A program made the translations under genes and the position numbers. A model generated the notes under the pieces. That model did not search any database and was not told the origin of the DNA. It worked only from the letters and a program-made list of their open reading frames with translations. DNA of 17,919 nt from an uncultured Bacteroidales bacterium (GTDB lineage Bacteria > Bacteroidota > Bacteroidia > Bacteroidales > P3): NCBI GenBank assembly GCA_947179195.1, contig CAMXAS010000012.1, positions 1 to 17,919 on the forward strand. Reading direction: 5' to 3'. Below, piece after piece: positions 7,889 through 15,553 of the stretch; positions within the stretch are counted from its first letter, which is position 1; every line of letters starts with the position of its first letter.

Positions 7889-8653
7889 TTATTTTTTGTC
7901 CAGGAAGCCCTGGGTTTTAAGCAATTCCAAATAGTGCTGCGAGAACGTCAGGTTGTCGGCCAGCGGGTAGCGGCGCAACGTGAAAATCTGCGCCAGGTTC
8001 GGCAGGCCGTTTTCTTCCAGCAGGCGGCGCGTCAGTTCCGACGATTCCTTGGGGCCGAAAAGGCGGTCGATGGCTTGCGGCGTATAGGGCGTGTAGCGTT
8101 CCGAATGCACGATGCCTTCCAACGGCAGGCGGTCGGTCGCTTCCGGTTGTTCGGCCGGATAGCCGAGCGTCAGCGTTGTCAATGGCATGACGCCGGCGGG
8201 CAGTTCGAAGAACGCGCACTGTTCCTTGGCCGTGTAAAGCGTCGTGCCGAGAAAGCAGGTGCCCAGGCCCAGGGCTTCGGCCGCGACGACCGTATTCTGC
8301 GCCATGAGCATACAGTCGAGCGTGGCGCAGACGTACCACAGCAGGTTGTCGTAGGCGCGTCCGGCCTCGCGCTGTTCGCACCATTGTTGAAAACGGTTCA
8401 CGTCGGCCGTGAACGTCAGCACGACGGGCGCTTCCGTAATCATCGGCTGGTTGAAATGCAAGGGCGCCAAGGCCTTTTTGCGGGCCGGGTCTTTCGTGAC
8501 GATGACGCTGTAAAGCTGCATATTGCCGGTCGTCGCCGCGCGCGTACCCGCTTCCAAAACCTGATGCAGGACCGATTCGGGAACGGGGTCGGCCGTGTAT
8601 TTCCGGATGCTCTTGTGCTTGAGCAGACAATCGATAACGGAGGCATTTTCCAT
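7889..8653 (-). CDS. Nitroreductase-family FMN flavoprotein (NfsA-like)
   Basis: Soluble FMN-dependent NAD(P)H oxidoreductase of the nitroreductase superfamily, 254 aa. KSIRKYTADPVPE (residues 14-26) and ATTGNMQLYSVIV (40-52) are the usual FMN phosphate and ring contacts, and EALGLGTCFLG is the conserved mid-protein glycine motif. The longer C-terminal third (to LKTQGFLDKK) suggests the NfsA/FRP branch rather than the short NfsB type. Physiological substrate is unknown; nitroaromatics, quinones or flavins are usual in vitro. The ATG at 8653 was chosen because the frame upstream has no family similarity and because a perfect -7 element (TAACTTTG) ends five bases before it, which would make the mRNA nearly leaderless. 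It heads the leftward run nitroreductase-purC-MATE-aminotransferase-yihY. Confidence 0.9.
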   Translation of the reverse strand: MENASVIDCLLKHKSIRKYTADPVPESVLHQVLEAGTRAATTGNMQLYSVIVTKDPARKKALAPLHFNQPMITEAPVVLTFTADVNRFQQWCEQREAGRAYDNLLWYVCATLDCMLMAQNTVVAAEALGLGTCFLGTTLYTAKEQCAFFELPAGVMPLTTLTLGYPAEQPEATDRLPLEGIVHSERYTPYTPQAIDRLFGPKESSELTRRLLEENGLPNLAQIFTLRRYPLADNLTFSQHYLELLKTQGFLDKK

Positions 8654-8658
8654 ACAGA

Positions 8659-8691
8659 CAAAGTTACCGCTTTGGTAAATAAATTCTTCAA
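8659..8691 (-). promoter_or_regulatory. Promoter of the nitroreductase-purC-MATE-aminotransferase-yihY operon
   Basis: On the - strand TAACTTTG (8666 to 8659) matches the Bacteroidota -7 element exactly. A TTG lies at 8691-8689, with a 22-nt spacer, slightly longer than the usual 19-21. The -7 ends five bases before the nitroreductase ATG, so transcription should start at or within a few bases of the start codon. Confidence 0.6.
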
Positions 8692-8705
8692 TTCTCCAAT
8701 AAAAA

Positions 8706-8728
8706 TTTATGAACAGATTGTTTATAAA
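8706..8728. promoter_or_regulatory. Imperfect dyad upstream of the nitroreductase promoter
   Basis: TTTATGAAC (8706-8714) and GTTTATAAA (8720-8728) are inverted repeats with one mismatch and a 5-base spacer. The centre at 8717 lies about 64 bases upstream of the expected nitroreductase start site, a spacing typical of a Crp/Fnr-type activator site, though the arms match no standard box I know. AT-rich DNA yields such dyads by chance. Confidence 0.25.
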
Positions 8729-8767
8729 ATGGCAAACGCGCGGGAATGGCAAGCCTATCTAAGAAAG

Positions 8768-8793
8768 TGCAAATTTTCAACAAAAAATGTGCA
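8768..8793. promoter_or_regulatory. Imperfect 10-bp dyad in the divergent region
   Basis: TGCAAATTTT (8768-8777) and AAAATGTGCA (8784-8793) are inverted repeats with one mismatch and a 6-base spacer. It lies 43 bases upstream of the candidate nrdJ -7 element. It could be an operator for nrdJ. It does not match the usual NrdR box, which has ACAC/GTGT ends around an AT core. Confidence 0.25.
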
Positions 8794-8835
8794 TAAGTTA
8801 AGCTCACCGGACACCGTTTCCATAATAAAAAGACC

Positions 8836-8843
8836 TAATTTTG
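8836..8843 (+). promoter_or_regulatory. Candidate -7 element for the nrdJ-ribD-yigZ transcript
   Basis: TAATTTTG fits TAnnTTTG and is the only full match on the + strand in the gap. There is no TTTG at 19-21 bases upstream; the nearest TTTC (8817-8820) is 15 bases away. The expected start near 8850 leaves a leader of about 55 nt to the ATG at 8905. Confidence 0.4.
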
Positions 8844-8904
8844 TCCTTACGATGGTCAAAGGGTGTAAGCCTTGATTTAGTAATAATTACAATAAACGAA
8901 CGCG

Positions 8905-11640
8905 ATGGATTTCGATTTGTTTTCAGCGGAAAACGGTGGGATGCCCAAAGGGACATCCGAGGTGCAAACGGTGGCGGACACGGCGGTGAAGCCCGACCAT
9001 TATCAGGCGATACAGGAAAAAAGACAACAGGTAACGATAGAACAACAGGATTATCCGGCAGCCGTCGCGACGGCACCGGCAACTCCGGATCAAGACCCCA
9101 AAGAGATGAAAGCTTATCAGACGGAAGAAATTCTGGCGGCGGCCACGCGCTATTTCAAGGGCGATGCGTTGGCGGCCAACGTATGGATGAACAAGTACGC
9201 GCTCAAGGACAGCGTGGGCAACATTTATGAGTTGACGCCCGACGATATGCACCACCGGATTGCGCGCGAACTGAGCCGTATCGAAAAGAAATACCCGAAT
9301 CCGGTACCGGAAGAGGAGATTTTCGAGTTGATGCGCAACTTCCGTTACATCATCCCGCAGGGTAGCCCGATGGCCGGTATCGGCAACCAGTTCCAAATCG
9401 CGTCGCTGTCGAACTGTTTCGTCGTTGGCAACGAGGGCAACGCCGACTCCTACGGCGGCATCATGAAGATAGACGAAGAGCAGGTGCAGCTCATGAAACG
9501 CCGCGGTGGCGTGGGGCACGACCTGTCGCATATCCGTCCCACGGGCAGCCCGGTCAAGAACAGCGCGCTCACCTCTACGGGTATCGTGCCGTTTATGGAA
9601 CGTTACTCCAACTCCACGCGCGAGGTGGCGCAGGATGGCCGTCGCGGGGCGTTGATGTTGAGCATCAGCATCAAGCATCCGGATTCCGAACGCTTCATCG
9701 ACGCCAAGATGGAAGAAGGCAAGGTGACGGGCGCGAACGTTTCGGTCAAGATTTCCGATGAATTCATGCGGGCGGTGGTGGAAAACAAACCGTTCGTACA
9801 ACAATATCCGATTGACGCCAAGAAGCCGCTTTACAGCAAGGAAGTGGACGCGCGCAAACTCTGGAACAAAATCATCCACAACGCTTGGAAGAGCGCCGAA
9901 CCCGGCGTGTTGTTCTGGGATACGATTCTGCGCGAGTCGGTGCCCGACTGCTATGCGGACCAAGGCTTCCGCACGGTATCGACGAACCCCTGCGGCGAAA
10001 TTCCGCTCTGCCCCTACGACAGCTGCCGTCTGTTGGCTGTCAACCTCTACAGCTATGTCAAGAATCCGTTTACGCCGCAGGCCACGTTCGATTTCGACCT
10101 GTTCCGCCGGCACGTCACGGTGGCGCAGCGTTTCATGGACGACATCATCGACATGGAATTGGAAAACGTCGAGAAGATTCTACAGAAGATAGACGCCGAC
10201 CCGGAAAGCATCGACGTGAAGCGGACGGAACGCGAACTGTGGGAGAAAATCCGCACCAAGAGTTCGGCCGGCCGCCGGACGGGCTTGGGCATCACGGCCG
10301 AGGGCGATATGCTGGCGGCCATGGGCTTGCGCTACGGTAGCGACGAGGCGATTTCGTTCTCGGTCGAAGTACACAAGGCCTTGGCCTTGGCGGCCTATTC
10401 GTCGAGCGTGACGATGGCCGAAGAACGCGGCGCGTTCCGTATCTTCGACGCCGACAAGGAATCGCGCAATCCGTTTATCGGCCGTATCAAGGAGGCCGAC
10501 CCCGCGCTGTACGAACGTATGCTCAAACACGGCCGCCGCAACATCGCGCTGTTGACGATCGCGCCCACGGGCAGTGTCAGCATCTGTACGCAGACCACGT
10601 CGGGCATCGAACCGGTCTTCATGGTGTCCTACCGTCGCCGCCGCAAGGTGAACCCGAACGACAAGGGCGTCAAGGTGGCCTTGGTGGACGAGAACGGCGA
10701 TTCGTTCGAAGAATACGTCGTGTTCCACCCCAAATTCGAAGACTGGTTGCAGGTCAACGGCTACGATGTGGCCGCCGTCAAGGAATACGACGACAAGAAA
10801 CTGGGCGAAATCATCAAGAAGTCGCCTTACTATAAGAGTACGACCAACGACATCGATTGGGTCAGCAAGGTCAAATTGCAGGGCGCGGTTCAGAAATGGG
10901 TCGATCACTCCATCAGCGTCACGGTCAACGTACCGGAAAGCACGAAGGAGGAACTCGTCAGCAAGATTTACCAAACGGCCTGGGAAGTGGGCTGCAAGGG
11001 CATGACGATTTACCGCGACGGCTCGCGTACCGGCGTTTTGGTTTCCAACAAGAAAGCCAAGAAAGAGAAACAGCAGAACGAAGAGCACCACGAATGGGGT
11101 CAGCCGCCTGCGCGTCCCAAGCGTTTGGAAGCCGACATCGTGCGTTTTATGAACGACAGCGAGAAATGGATTGCTGTCGTAGGGTTGTACGAAGGCCGTC
11201 CCTACGAAATCTTTACGGGCCGTGCCGATGGTTTCCCGATTCCGGCCGACGTATTGAAAGGCTGGGTGGTGCGCGAGAAAGAGAAAGAAGACGTGCCCGC
11301 GCGTTACGACTTCGAATTCCTGGATAAAGACGGCTACAAGGTTTATTGGCAGGGCCTGTCGCGTACGTTCGACGCCAACTATTGGAACTACGCCAAGCTG
11401 ATTTCCGGTATCCTGCGTCAGGGCGGTCCGATTACGATGACGATTAAGCTCATCAGCGGCCTTAAGATGTCGGATGAAATCAATACGTGGAAAAACGGCG
11501 TGGTCCGTGCGCTGAAACGCTATATCCCCGACGGTACGATTGCCGAAGCCAGCACCTGCCCGCAATGCGGCGAGAAAGGCCTGATTTATAAGGAAGGCTG
11601 CTTGCTCTGCACGGCTTGCGGCTATTCCAAATGCGGTTGA
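8905..11640 (+). CDS. nrdJ: Adenosylcobalamin-dependent (class II) ribonucleotide reductase
   Basis: Reduces ribonucleotides to deoxyribonucleotides with an adenosylcobalamin-derived radical, independently of oxygen. From the ATG at 8905 it is 911 aa. Seen: SLSNCFV with Cys171 (one of the reducing pair), NPCGEIPL with Asn361, Cys363 and Glu365 (radical cysteine and catalytic partners), and APTGSVSICTQTTSGIEPVF (553-572, phosphate-binding). The C-terminus is a zinc-ribbon-like CPQC...CTAC tail ending YSKCG, typical of the long NrdJ subfamily. Family members usually begin near YQTEEILAAATRYFKGD; an internal ATG at 9106 preceded by AAAGAG would give 844 aa, the commoner length. I kept 8905 because the frame is open and it sits sensibly downstream of the candidate promoter, but the first 67 residues (Q/A/P-rich) have no recognisable domain. 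The stop overlaps ribD. Confidence 0.93.
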   Translation: MDFDLFSAENGGMPKGTSEVQTVADTAVKPDHYQAIQEKRQQVTIEQQDYPAAVATAPATPDQDPKEMKAYQTEEILAAATRYFKGDALAANVWMNKYALKDSVGNIYELTPDDMHHRIARELSRIEKKYPNPVPEEEIFELMRNFRYIIPQGSPMAGIGNQFQIASLSNCFVVGNEGNADSYGGIMKIDEEQVQLMKRRGGVGHDLSHIRPTGSPVKNSALTSTGIVPFMERYSNSTREVAQDGRRGALMLSISIKHPDSERFIDAKMEEGKVTGANVSVKISDEFMRAVVENKPFVQQYPIDAKKPLYSKEVDARKLWNKIIHNAWKSAEPGVLFWDTILRESVPDCYADQGFRTVSTNPCGEIPLCPYDSCRLLAVNLYSYVKNPFTPQATFDFDLFRRHVTVAQRFMDDIIDMELENVEKILQKIDADPESIDVKRTERELWEKIRTKSSAGRRTGLGITAEGDMLAAMGLRYGSDEAISFSVEVHKALALAAYSSSVTMAEERGAFRIFDADKESRNPFIGRIKEADPALYERMLKHGRRNIALLTIAPTGSVSICTQTTSGIEPVFMVSYRRRRKVNPNDKGVKVALVDENGDSFEEYVVFHPKFEDWLQVNGYDVAAVKEYDDKKLGEIIKKSPYYKSTTNDIDWVSKVKLQGAVQKWVDHSISVTVNVPESTKEELVSKIYQTAWEVGCKGMTIYRDGSRTGVLVSNKKAKKEKQQNEEHHEWGQPPARPKRLEADIVRFMNDSEKWIAVVGLYEGRPYEIFTGRADGFPIPADVLKGWVVREKEKEDVPARYDFEFLDKDGYKVYWQGLSRTFDANYWNYAKLISGILRQGGPITMTIKLISGLKMSDEINTWKNGVVRALKRYIPDGTIAEASTCPQCGEKGLIYKEGCLLCTACGYSKCG

Positions 11641-12758
11641 TGCAGACGATGACCTTCTTCATGCGCCGCTGTTTGGCCGTGGCCGGGAAAGGCCGCGGCG
11701 CCGTCAGCCCCAACCCGATGGTGGGTTGCCTGATAGTGCACGACGGCCGGATTATCGCCGAAGGTTATCACCGACAATACGGCGGCCCCCACGCCGAAGT
11801 GGAGGCTATAGAGAATGCCCGCGCCCGCGGGCTTTCTCATTTATTCCCCTCCTCGACACTGTATGTCAGCTTGGAGCCGTGTTCGCATTACGGCAAGACC
11901 CCGCCTTGCGCCGTCAAGGTGGCCGAAAGCGGCTTTAAGCGCGTGGTCGTGGCCTGCGGCGACCCCAATCCGGCGGTCAGCGGGCGCGGCATCGCCCTGC
12001 TACGCGAGAAAGGCATTGAGGTTACGACCGGGGTGTTGGCCGACGAAGCCCGTTTCCTGAATCGCCGCTTTATGGTATATATTAGCGAAAAGCGGCCTTA
12101 CGTCATACTGAAATGGGCGCAGTCGGCCGACGGTTTCATCGCGCCGGCGGGCGGCCAAAGCCCTTGCGCCGTGACGGACGCGCGTATGCAGGTCGAAAAC
12201 CACAAGTTGCGCGCGCAGGAAGACGCGATATGGGTGGGGGCGCACACGCTGTTGACCGATAACCCGCGGCTGAATCCGCGCCTCTATTATGGCCGCCCGC
12301 CGTTGCGCGTGGCGATGGATTTCCGGGGCGGCCTGCCGCACGGCCTGCATTTTTTCGACGGCTCGCAGCCCACGATGTTGTTTACGACTGCCGAATTGGC
12401 GGCGGGCGCGTATGCCGCCTTGCAGGCGCGCGTGACGCTCGTGCCCGTGCCCGAGGCGGAAACGGCTTCGCCCTGGCGTTTCGTCCTGGCGCGTTTGGGC
12501 GAGGCCGGCATCGCGTCGGTGGTCGTGGAGGGCGGCGCGCGCCTGTTGCAGCAACTGATGGCGGCCGGCTGTTACGATGAGGTCCGCGTGTTCGAGAGCG
12601 CCCGCCGCATGGAAACCGGCTACGCCGCCCCGACACTGCCCGCCGGCCTGCAAGCCTATCGTCCCGACCTCGTTTATCCCGCCACGACGGCCTATCCCGT
12701 CGCCCAACGCATCCGTTACTATCTGCGGCAGGCCGCGGGCAAAATCCCATGTCTATGA
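11640..12758 (+). CDS. ribD: Bifunctional riboflavin biosynthesis deaminase/reductase RibD
   Basis: Carries out two successive cytoplasmic steps of riboflavin synthesis: deamination of the diaminopyrimidine from GTP, then NADPH-dependent reduction of the ribosyl side chain. From the ATG at 11640 it is 372 aa, normal for the family. The deaminase domain (to about residue 145) has SPNPMVGC, the zinc ligand and proton shuttle in HAE (51-53), and PCSHYGKTPPC with Cys81 and Cys90 as zinc ligands. The reductase domain begins near RPYVILKWAQSADGFI and includes VVVEGGARLL. This start was chosen because its A is the last base of the nrdJ stop (TGATG), a coupling arrangement; in-frame ATGs at 11616, 11631 and 11649 also exist. 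No FMN riboswitch is present, and ribB/ribA and ribH are not in view. Confidence 0.95.
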   Translation: MQTMTFFMRRCLAVAGKGRGAVSPNPMVGCLIVHDGRIIAEGYHRQYGGPHAEVEAIENARARGLSHLFPSSTLYVSLEPCSHYGKTPPCAVKVAESGFKRVVVACGDPNPAVSGRGIALLREKGIEVTTGVLADEARFLNRRFMVYISEKRPYVILKWAQSADGFIAPAGGQSPCAVTDARMQVENHKLRAQEDAIWVGAHTLLTDNPRLNPRLYYGRPPLRVAMDFRGGLPHGLHFFDGSQPTMLFTTAELAAGAYAALQARVTLVPVPEAETASPWRFVLARLGEAGIASVVVEGGARLLQQLMAAGCYDEVRVFESARRMETGYAAPTLPAGLQAYRPDLVYPATTAYPVAQRIRYYLRQAAGKIPCL

Positions 12759-13378
12759 GCACGTTCGCGCCGCTTGCCGAAATCCCCGACACCTATACGA
12801 CGATAGAGAGCGCGTCGGAGGGACTGTACAAGGAAAAGGGCAGCCGTTTCCTCGCGTTCGCCTATCCGGTGGCCGACGTGGCGGAGGTCAAGCAGCGCAT
12901 GGAGGCGTTGAAAAAGCAGTTCTACGATGCGCGGCATCATACCTACGCCTATGTGTTGGGTTACCGCAAGGAAGAGTTCCGGCTCAACGACGACGGCGAA
13001 CCCTCCGGTACGGCCGGCCGCCCGATCCACGGGCAAATCCAGGCCTTGGACTTGACGTTCACGATGGTGGCCGTCGTGCGTTATTTCGGCGGAATCAAAC
13101 TCGGGACGGGCGGCCTGACCAAAGCCTATAAGACGGCGGCGGCCGAGGCCCTGCAGGCCGCGACCTTGGTGTGCCGCCCCGTACTCGTGCCCTTGTCGAT
13201 AGAATGCGGCTACGATAAGTTGAGTCTCGTGATGCGGCGGCTCAAAGAGGTGCAGGTCTCCCCGCAACAGCCGCAGATGGCGGACGTCTGCCGTTTGGAA
13301 ATCGCCGTGCCGAAAGCGGTGGTCGAAGCCATCCGCGCGTTGGATCAGGAACCGGGAATATCAGTTGTATATATGTAG
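12755..13378 (+). CDS. YigZ/IMPACT-family protein
   Basis: Conserved soluble protein of the YigZ (UPF0029/IMPACT) family, about 207 aa. Its bacterial role is undefined; the eukaryotic homologue IMPACT acts on translational control through GCN1. The N-terminal IMPACT domain shows KGSRFLAFAYPV, DARHHTYAYVLG, NDDGEPSGTAGRPI and VVRYFGGIKLGTGGL, all family hallmarks. The C-terminal ~75 residues (VPLSIECGYDKLSLVMRRL onward) match the ferredoxin-like DUF1949 domain. The ATG at 12755 overlaps the ribD stop as ATGA; an ATG six bases earlier (12749) is equally open. The gene's last 18 bases overlap the 3' end of ccsA on the other strand, so no terminator fits between them. Confidence 0.92.
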   Translation: MSTFAPLAEIPDTYTTIESASEGLYKEKGSRFLAFAYPVADVAEVKQRMEALKKQFYDARHHTYAYVLGYRKEEFRLNDDGEPSGTAGRPIHGQIQALDLTFTMVAVVRYFGGIKLGTGGLTKAYKTAAAEALQAATLVCRPVLVPLSIECGYDKLSLVMRRLKEVQVSPQQPQMADVCRLEIAVPKAVVEAIRALDQEPGISVVYM

Positions 13379-14188
13379 GCTGCTTCGCCCCAGGGCGGGG
13401 AAGAAGTTGAGGCCGTACCAGCACATCTGCAACAGCAGGAAGCCGGCGATTTGCGCGGCCTGCGCCCAAGTCTCCGCCTTGGGGAACGCGATGCGCAGGT
13501 GCAGGTACAGGCCGTAGCACAGGAAGGTGGCGGCGGCCCACGTCTCTTTCGGATCCCAAGTCCAGAAATGTCCCCAGGCCTGTTTGGCCCAAATGGCGCC
13601 GAAGAACATCCCGATGCACAGGCAAACCCAGCCGATGCGTGTCAGGTTGTCTTCCACGGCCAGCGTTTCGACGGTCGCGGCCCTCCGCCGCAGGAGCCGG
13701 TAGCAGGCCAGCAGGAACGCTACGCCCAAGAGCGCGTAGGCGAAGATATAGATGATGACGTGCGGGCTGAACCAAGCGCTTTGCAAGGCCGGCATCAGCG
13801 TCTTGTCGTGGATTTCGGGCTTGAACAGGTTCATCGCGATGAAGACGGTGGCCAGCAAGGCCGAAAAAGCCGGCACGAACGCATAGCGGTAGCGTTTATA
13901 GACGAGGATGCCGCAGAGCGGAAGGAAGAACGCGTACCAAAGCCGCGTCTCGCCCATCGTGCGGAACGGCGGGCGTTCGAGGTTCAGCCAAAAGCCGCCG
14001 ATAAAGACGGCGAGCGCCAGCAGGCCGCCGAGGTAGAGCAGGGTGCCCGCCCGTTGCAGTAGAGCGGCTTTCGGATGCCGCGCCGCTTGGTTATCCCCCC
14101 ATGCCGCCCACAGCAGGCAGACGGCGCCGCCTATCCAGGCAAGGACGGCGGGCAGGGCGAACAGGCCGAAGTTATGCCAACTCATCAT
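13361..14188 (-). CDS. ccsA: Cytochrome c biogenesis protein CcsA (ResC-like)
   Basis: Inner-membrane half of the system II cytochrome c maturation machine, which carries heme across the membrane and attaches it to apocytochromes with ResB/Ccs1. The protein is 275 aa with about eight hydrophobic segments. The tryptophan-rich heme-handling motif is WGHFWTWDPKETWAAATFLC. A conserved histidine lies in LQSAWFSPHVIIY and another in the C-terminal SLHIYN, positions expected for heme ligands. PFRTMGETRLWYAFF is the usual periplasmic-loop motif. The ATG at 14188 overlaps the ResB-like gene by 17 bases (an ATG at 14185 is also possible), so the two are translated together. The C-terminal codons overlap the convergent YigZ gene by 18 bases. 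Cytochrome substrates such as NrfHA are not in the window. Confidence 0.92.
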   Translation of the reverse strand: MMSWHNFGLFALPAVLAWIGGAVCLLWAAWGDNQAARHPKAALLQRAGTLLYLGGLLALAVFIGGFWLNLERPPFRTMGETRLWYAFFLPLCGILVYKRYRYAFVPAFSALLATVFIAMNLFKPEIHDKTLMPALQSAWFSPHVIIYIFAYALLGVAFLLACYRLLRRRAATVETLAVEDNLTRIGWVCLCIGMFFGAIWAKQAWGHFWTWDPKETWAAATFLCYGLYLHLRIAFPKAETWAQAAQIAGFLLLQMCWYGLNFFPALGRSSLHIYN

Positions 14189-14948
14189 AGCGCGGACGTT
14201 TACGGGATTTTTGAATGAACAACAGCAGGCCGCCGGCGAGGCAGAGGCCGATGCCGGCGTAAGTCGCGCCGCGCCACGGGTCTTTGACGAGCAGGAAGGT
14301 TACATAGCCTTGCCCGTAAGGGTCGAACGACGTGTTGTATATATGAAACCCGCCGGCGCGGAGCGGACGGTTCACCAAAATGCTGTCTTCGCGCACGCGG
14401 GGCGGCTCCACCCGGCGGTCGAGAATCTTCACGCGCGCGATGTATTGGCGCGGCACGGCCTGTTCCAGATGGTTCAGGTCGGAGATTTCGTGGTAGCGGA
14501 TGTCGAACGACTGCAACTCAATCGTTACCGGCAGATGGCGGACTTGGCCGCTCTTGAGGTCCAGCGCCCGCATTTCGGGTCTGTTCGGTTGCGCCAACAG
14601 GCGGTAGTTCTCGATACGGAGGCTGCCGAACGTCAAACTGAACGTGAACAGGAACAATCCGAAATGGGTCACGGTGGCGGGCCACGGGCGGCCGCCGTGC
14701 GCCACGGCGTGCAGGCATTTCAAGCCCAAGGTGAGCAGAAAAAACAGGAGTAGGCTGATGAACACCGCCGATTGGCGGCCCCACAGGTTCAGCCCCAGCC
14801 CCAAGACCGCAATCAGGAAGCCGGCCGTTGAAAACACGGCGGCCGCCGGCGAATAGAAAAAGCGCAGGGCTTCCACCGGCTCGGACAGGATATACAGGGC
14901 CGCGAGCAACAGCAGGAAACCGGCGGCTAAGAGGATGGAGGCGGTCAT
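14172..14948 (-). CDS. ResB-like cytochrome c biogenesis protein (short Bacteroidota form)
   Basis: Partner of CcsA in system II cytochrome c maturation, thought to bind apocytochrome and heme on the periplasmic side. At 258 aa it is much shorter than ResB/Ccs1 of Gram-positives and chloroplasts (over 400 aa), but short forms beside CcsA are usual in this phylum. Seen: three N-terminal hydrophobic segments (about residues 5-21, 34-54, 60-80), THFGLFLFTFSLTFGSLRIENYRL leading into a periplasmic domain, ILVNRPLRAGGFHIYNTSFDPYG (the ResB-domain signature, with a His), and a last membrane helix (about 229-247) before a basic tail. The individual similarity is weak and the call leans on the CcsA neighbour. 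Its ATG overlaps the ribE stop by four bases. Confidence 0.82.
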   Translation of the reverse strand: MTASILLAAGFLLLLAALYILSEPVEALRFFYSPAAAVFSTAGFLIAVLGLGLNLWGRQSAVFISLLLFFLLTLGLKCLHAVAHGGRPWPATVTHFGLFLFTFSLTFGSLRIENYRLLAQPNRPEMRALDLKSGQVRHLPVTIELQSFDIRYHEISDLNHLEQAVPRQYIARVKILDRRVEPPRVREDSILVNRPLRAGGFHIYNTSFDPYGQGYVTFLLVKDPWRGATYAGIGLCLAGGLLLFIQKSRKRPRYDELA

Positions 14949-15553
14949 GCGCCTAACTGCTGGCGGTACTGCTCAAACAGCCGCGTGATGTATTTGCCTA
15001 AAATGTCGAACTCTAAGTTGACGATACTGCCCGCCTTGATTTGGTGGAAGTTCGTGAACTCGTAGGTGTAGGGGATGATGGCCACCGACAGCAGGCCGGG
15101 CTTGGAATCCACCACCGTCAGGCTTACGCCGTTGATGCAGACCGAGCCTTTCTCCACCGTAAAGTGTTCCTTGATCTCGTATTTGAAGAAGAACCGCCAG
15201 CTGCCGTCCAAGGTCTCCACCTTTTCGCAAACGGCGGTCTGATCCACGTGCCCCTGTACGATATGGCCGTCGAAACGGCCGTCCATCGGCATGGAGCGTT
15301 CCAGGTTGACCTCGGTGCCCACCTGCCACGTGCGCAGGTTGCTGCGCTGCATCGTCTCCTCCATGGCCGTCACCATATAGCGGTCGCGCTCCGGCTCTAT
15401 CTTCACCACCGTCAGGCAGACGCCGTCGTGCGCCATGCTTTGGTCGATTTTCAACTCCTTGGCAATGGGGCTTTCCAACCAGAAATGGAAGTTGCTGCCC
15501 TCGCGGACGATGTCCGCCACTTTGGCCGTGCGTTCGATTATGCCTGTAAACAT
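14945..15553 (-). CDS. ribE: Riboflavin synthase, alpha subunit
   Basis: Catalyses the dismutation of two 6,7-dimethyl-8-ribityllumazine molecules to riboflavin, the last step of the pathway, as a cytoplasmic homotrimer. The 202 aa protein begins with the hallmark MFTGIIE and shows two lumazine-binding barrels. Barrel one (to ~residue 90) has DGVCLTVV and AMEETMQRSNL; barrel two starts at GHIVQGHVDQTA and has INGVSLTVVDS and IPYTYEFTNF. The start is fixed by MFTGIIE and overlaps the ddl 3' end by 16 bases; the stop overlaps the ResB-like ATG by four. It is therefore embedded in the ddl-ribE-resB-ccsA run, on the opposite strand from ribD about 2.2 kb away. Confidence 0.96.
   Translation of the reverse strand: MFTGIIERTAKVADIVREGSNFHFWLESPIAKELKIDQSMAHDGVCLTVVKIEPERDRYMVTAMEETMQRSNLRTWQVGTEVNLERSMPMDGRFDGHIVQGHVDQTAVCEKVETLDGSWRFFFKYEIKEHFTVEKGSVCINGVSLTVVDSKPGLLSVAIIPYTYEFTNFHQIKAGSIVNLEFDILGKYITRLFEQYRQQLGA

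Larger units (their letters stand above)
8654..8904. other. Divergent intergenic control region (nitroreductase / nrdJ)
   Basis: A 251-base AT-rich stretch between divergently transcribed genes. It holds the leftward nitroreductase promoter, a candidate rightward promoter and two imperfect dyads. I found no small ORF with a credible start and no tRNA. I looked for a cobalamin riboswitch, because NrdJ uses B12, and found no B12 box. Confidence 0.7.

Noticed and set aside
8654..9105. Cobalamin riboswitch upstream of the B12-dependent nrdJ
   Set aside because: No B12 box (GCCACTG-like) or the conserved core helices could be found; only a simple hairpin at 8939-8958 is present.
11560..11650. FMN riboswitch before ribD
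   Set aside because: ribD overlaps the nrdJ stop, leaving no leader; no RFN element is visible inside the end of nrdJ. Likewise ribE starts inside ddl.
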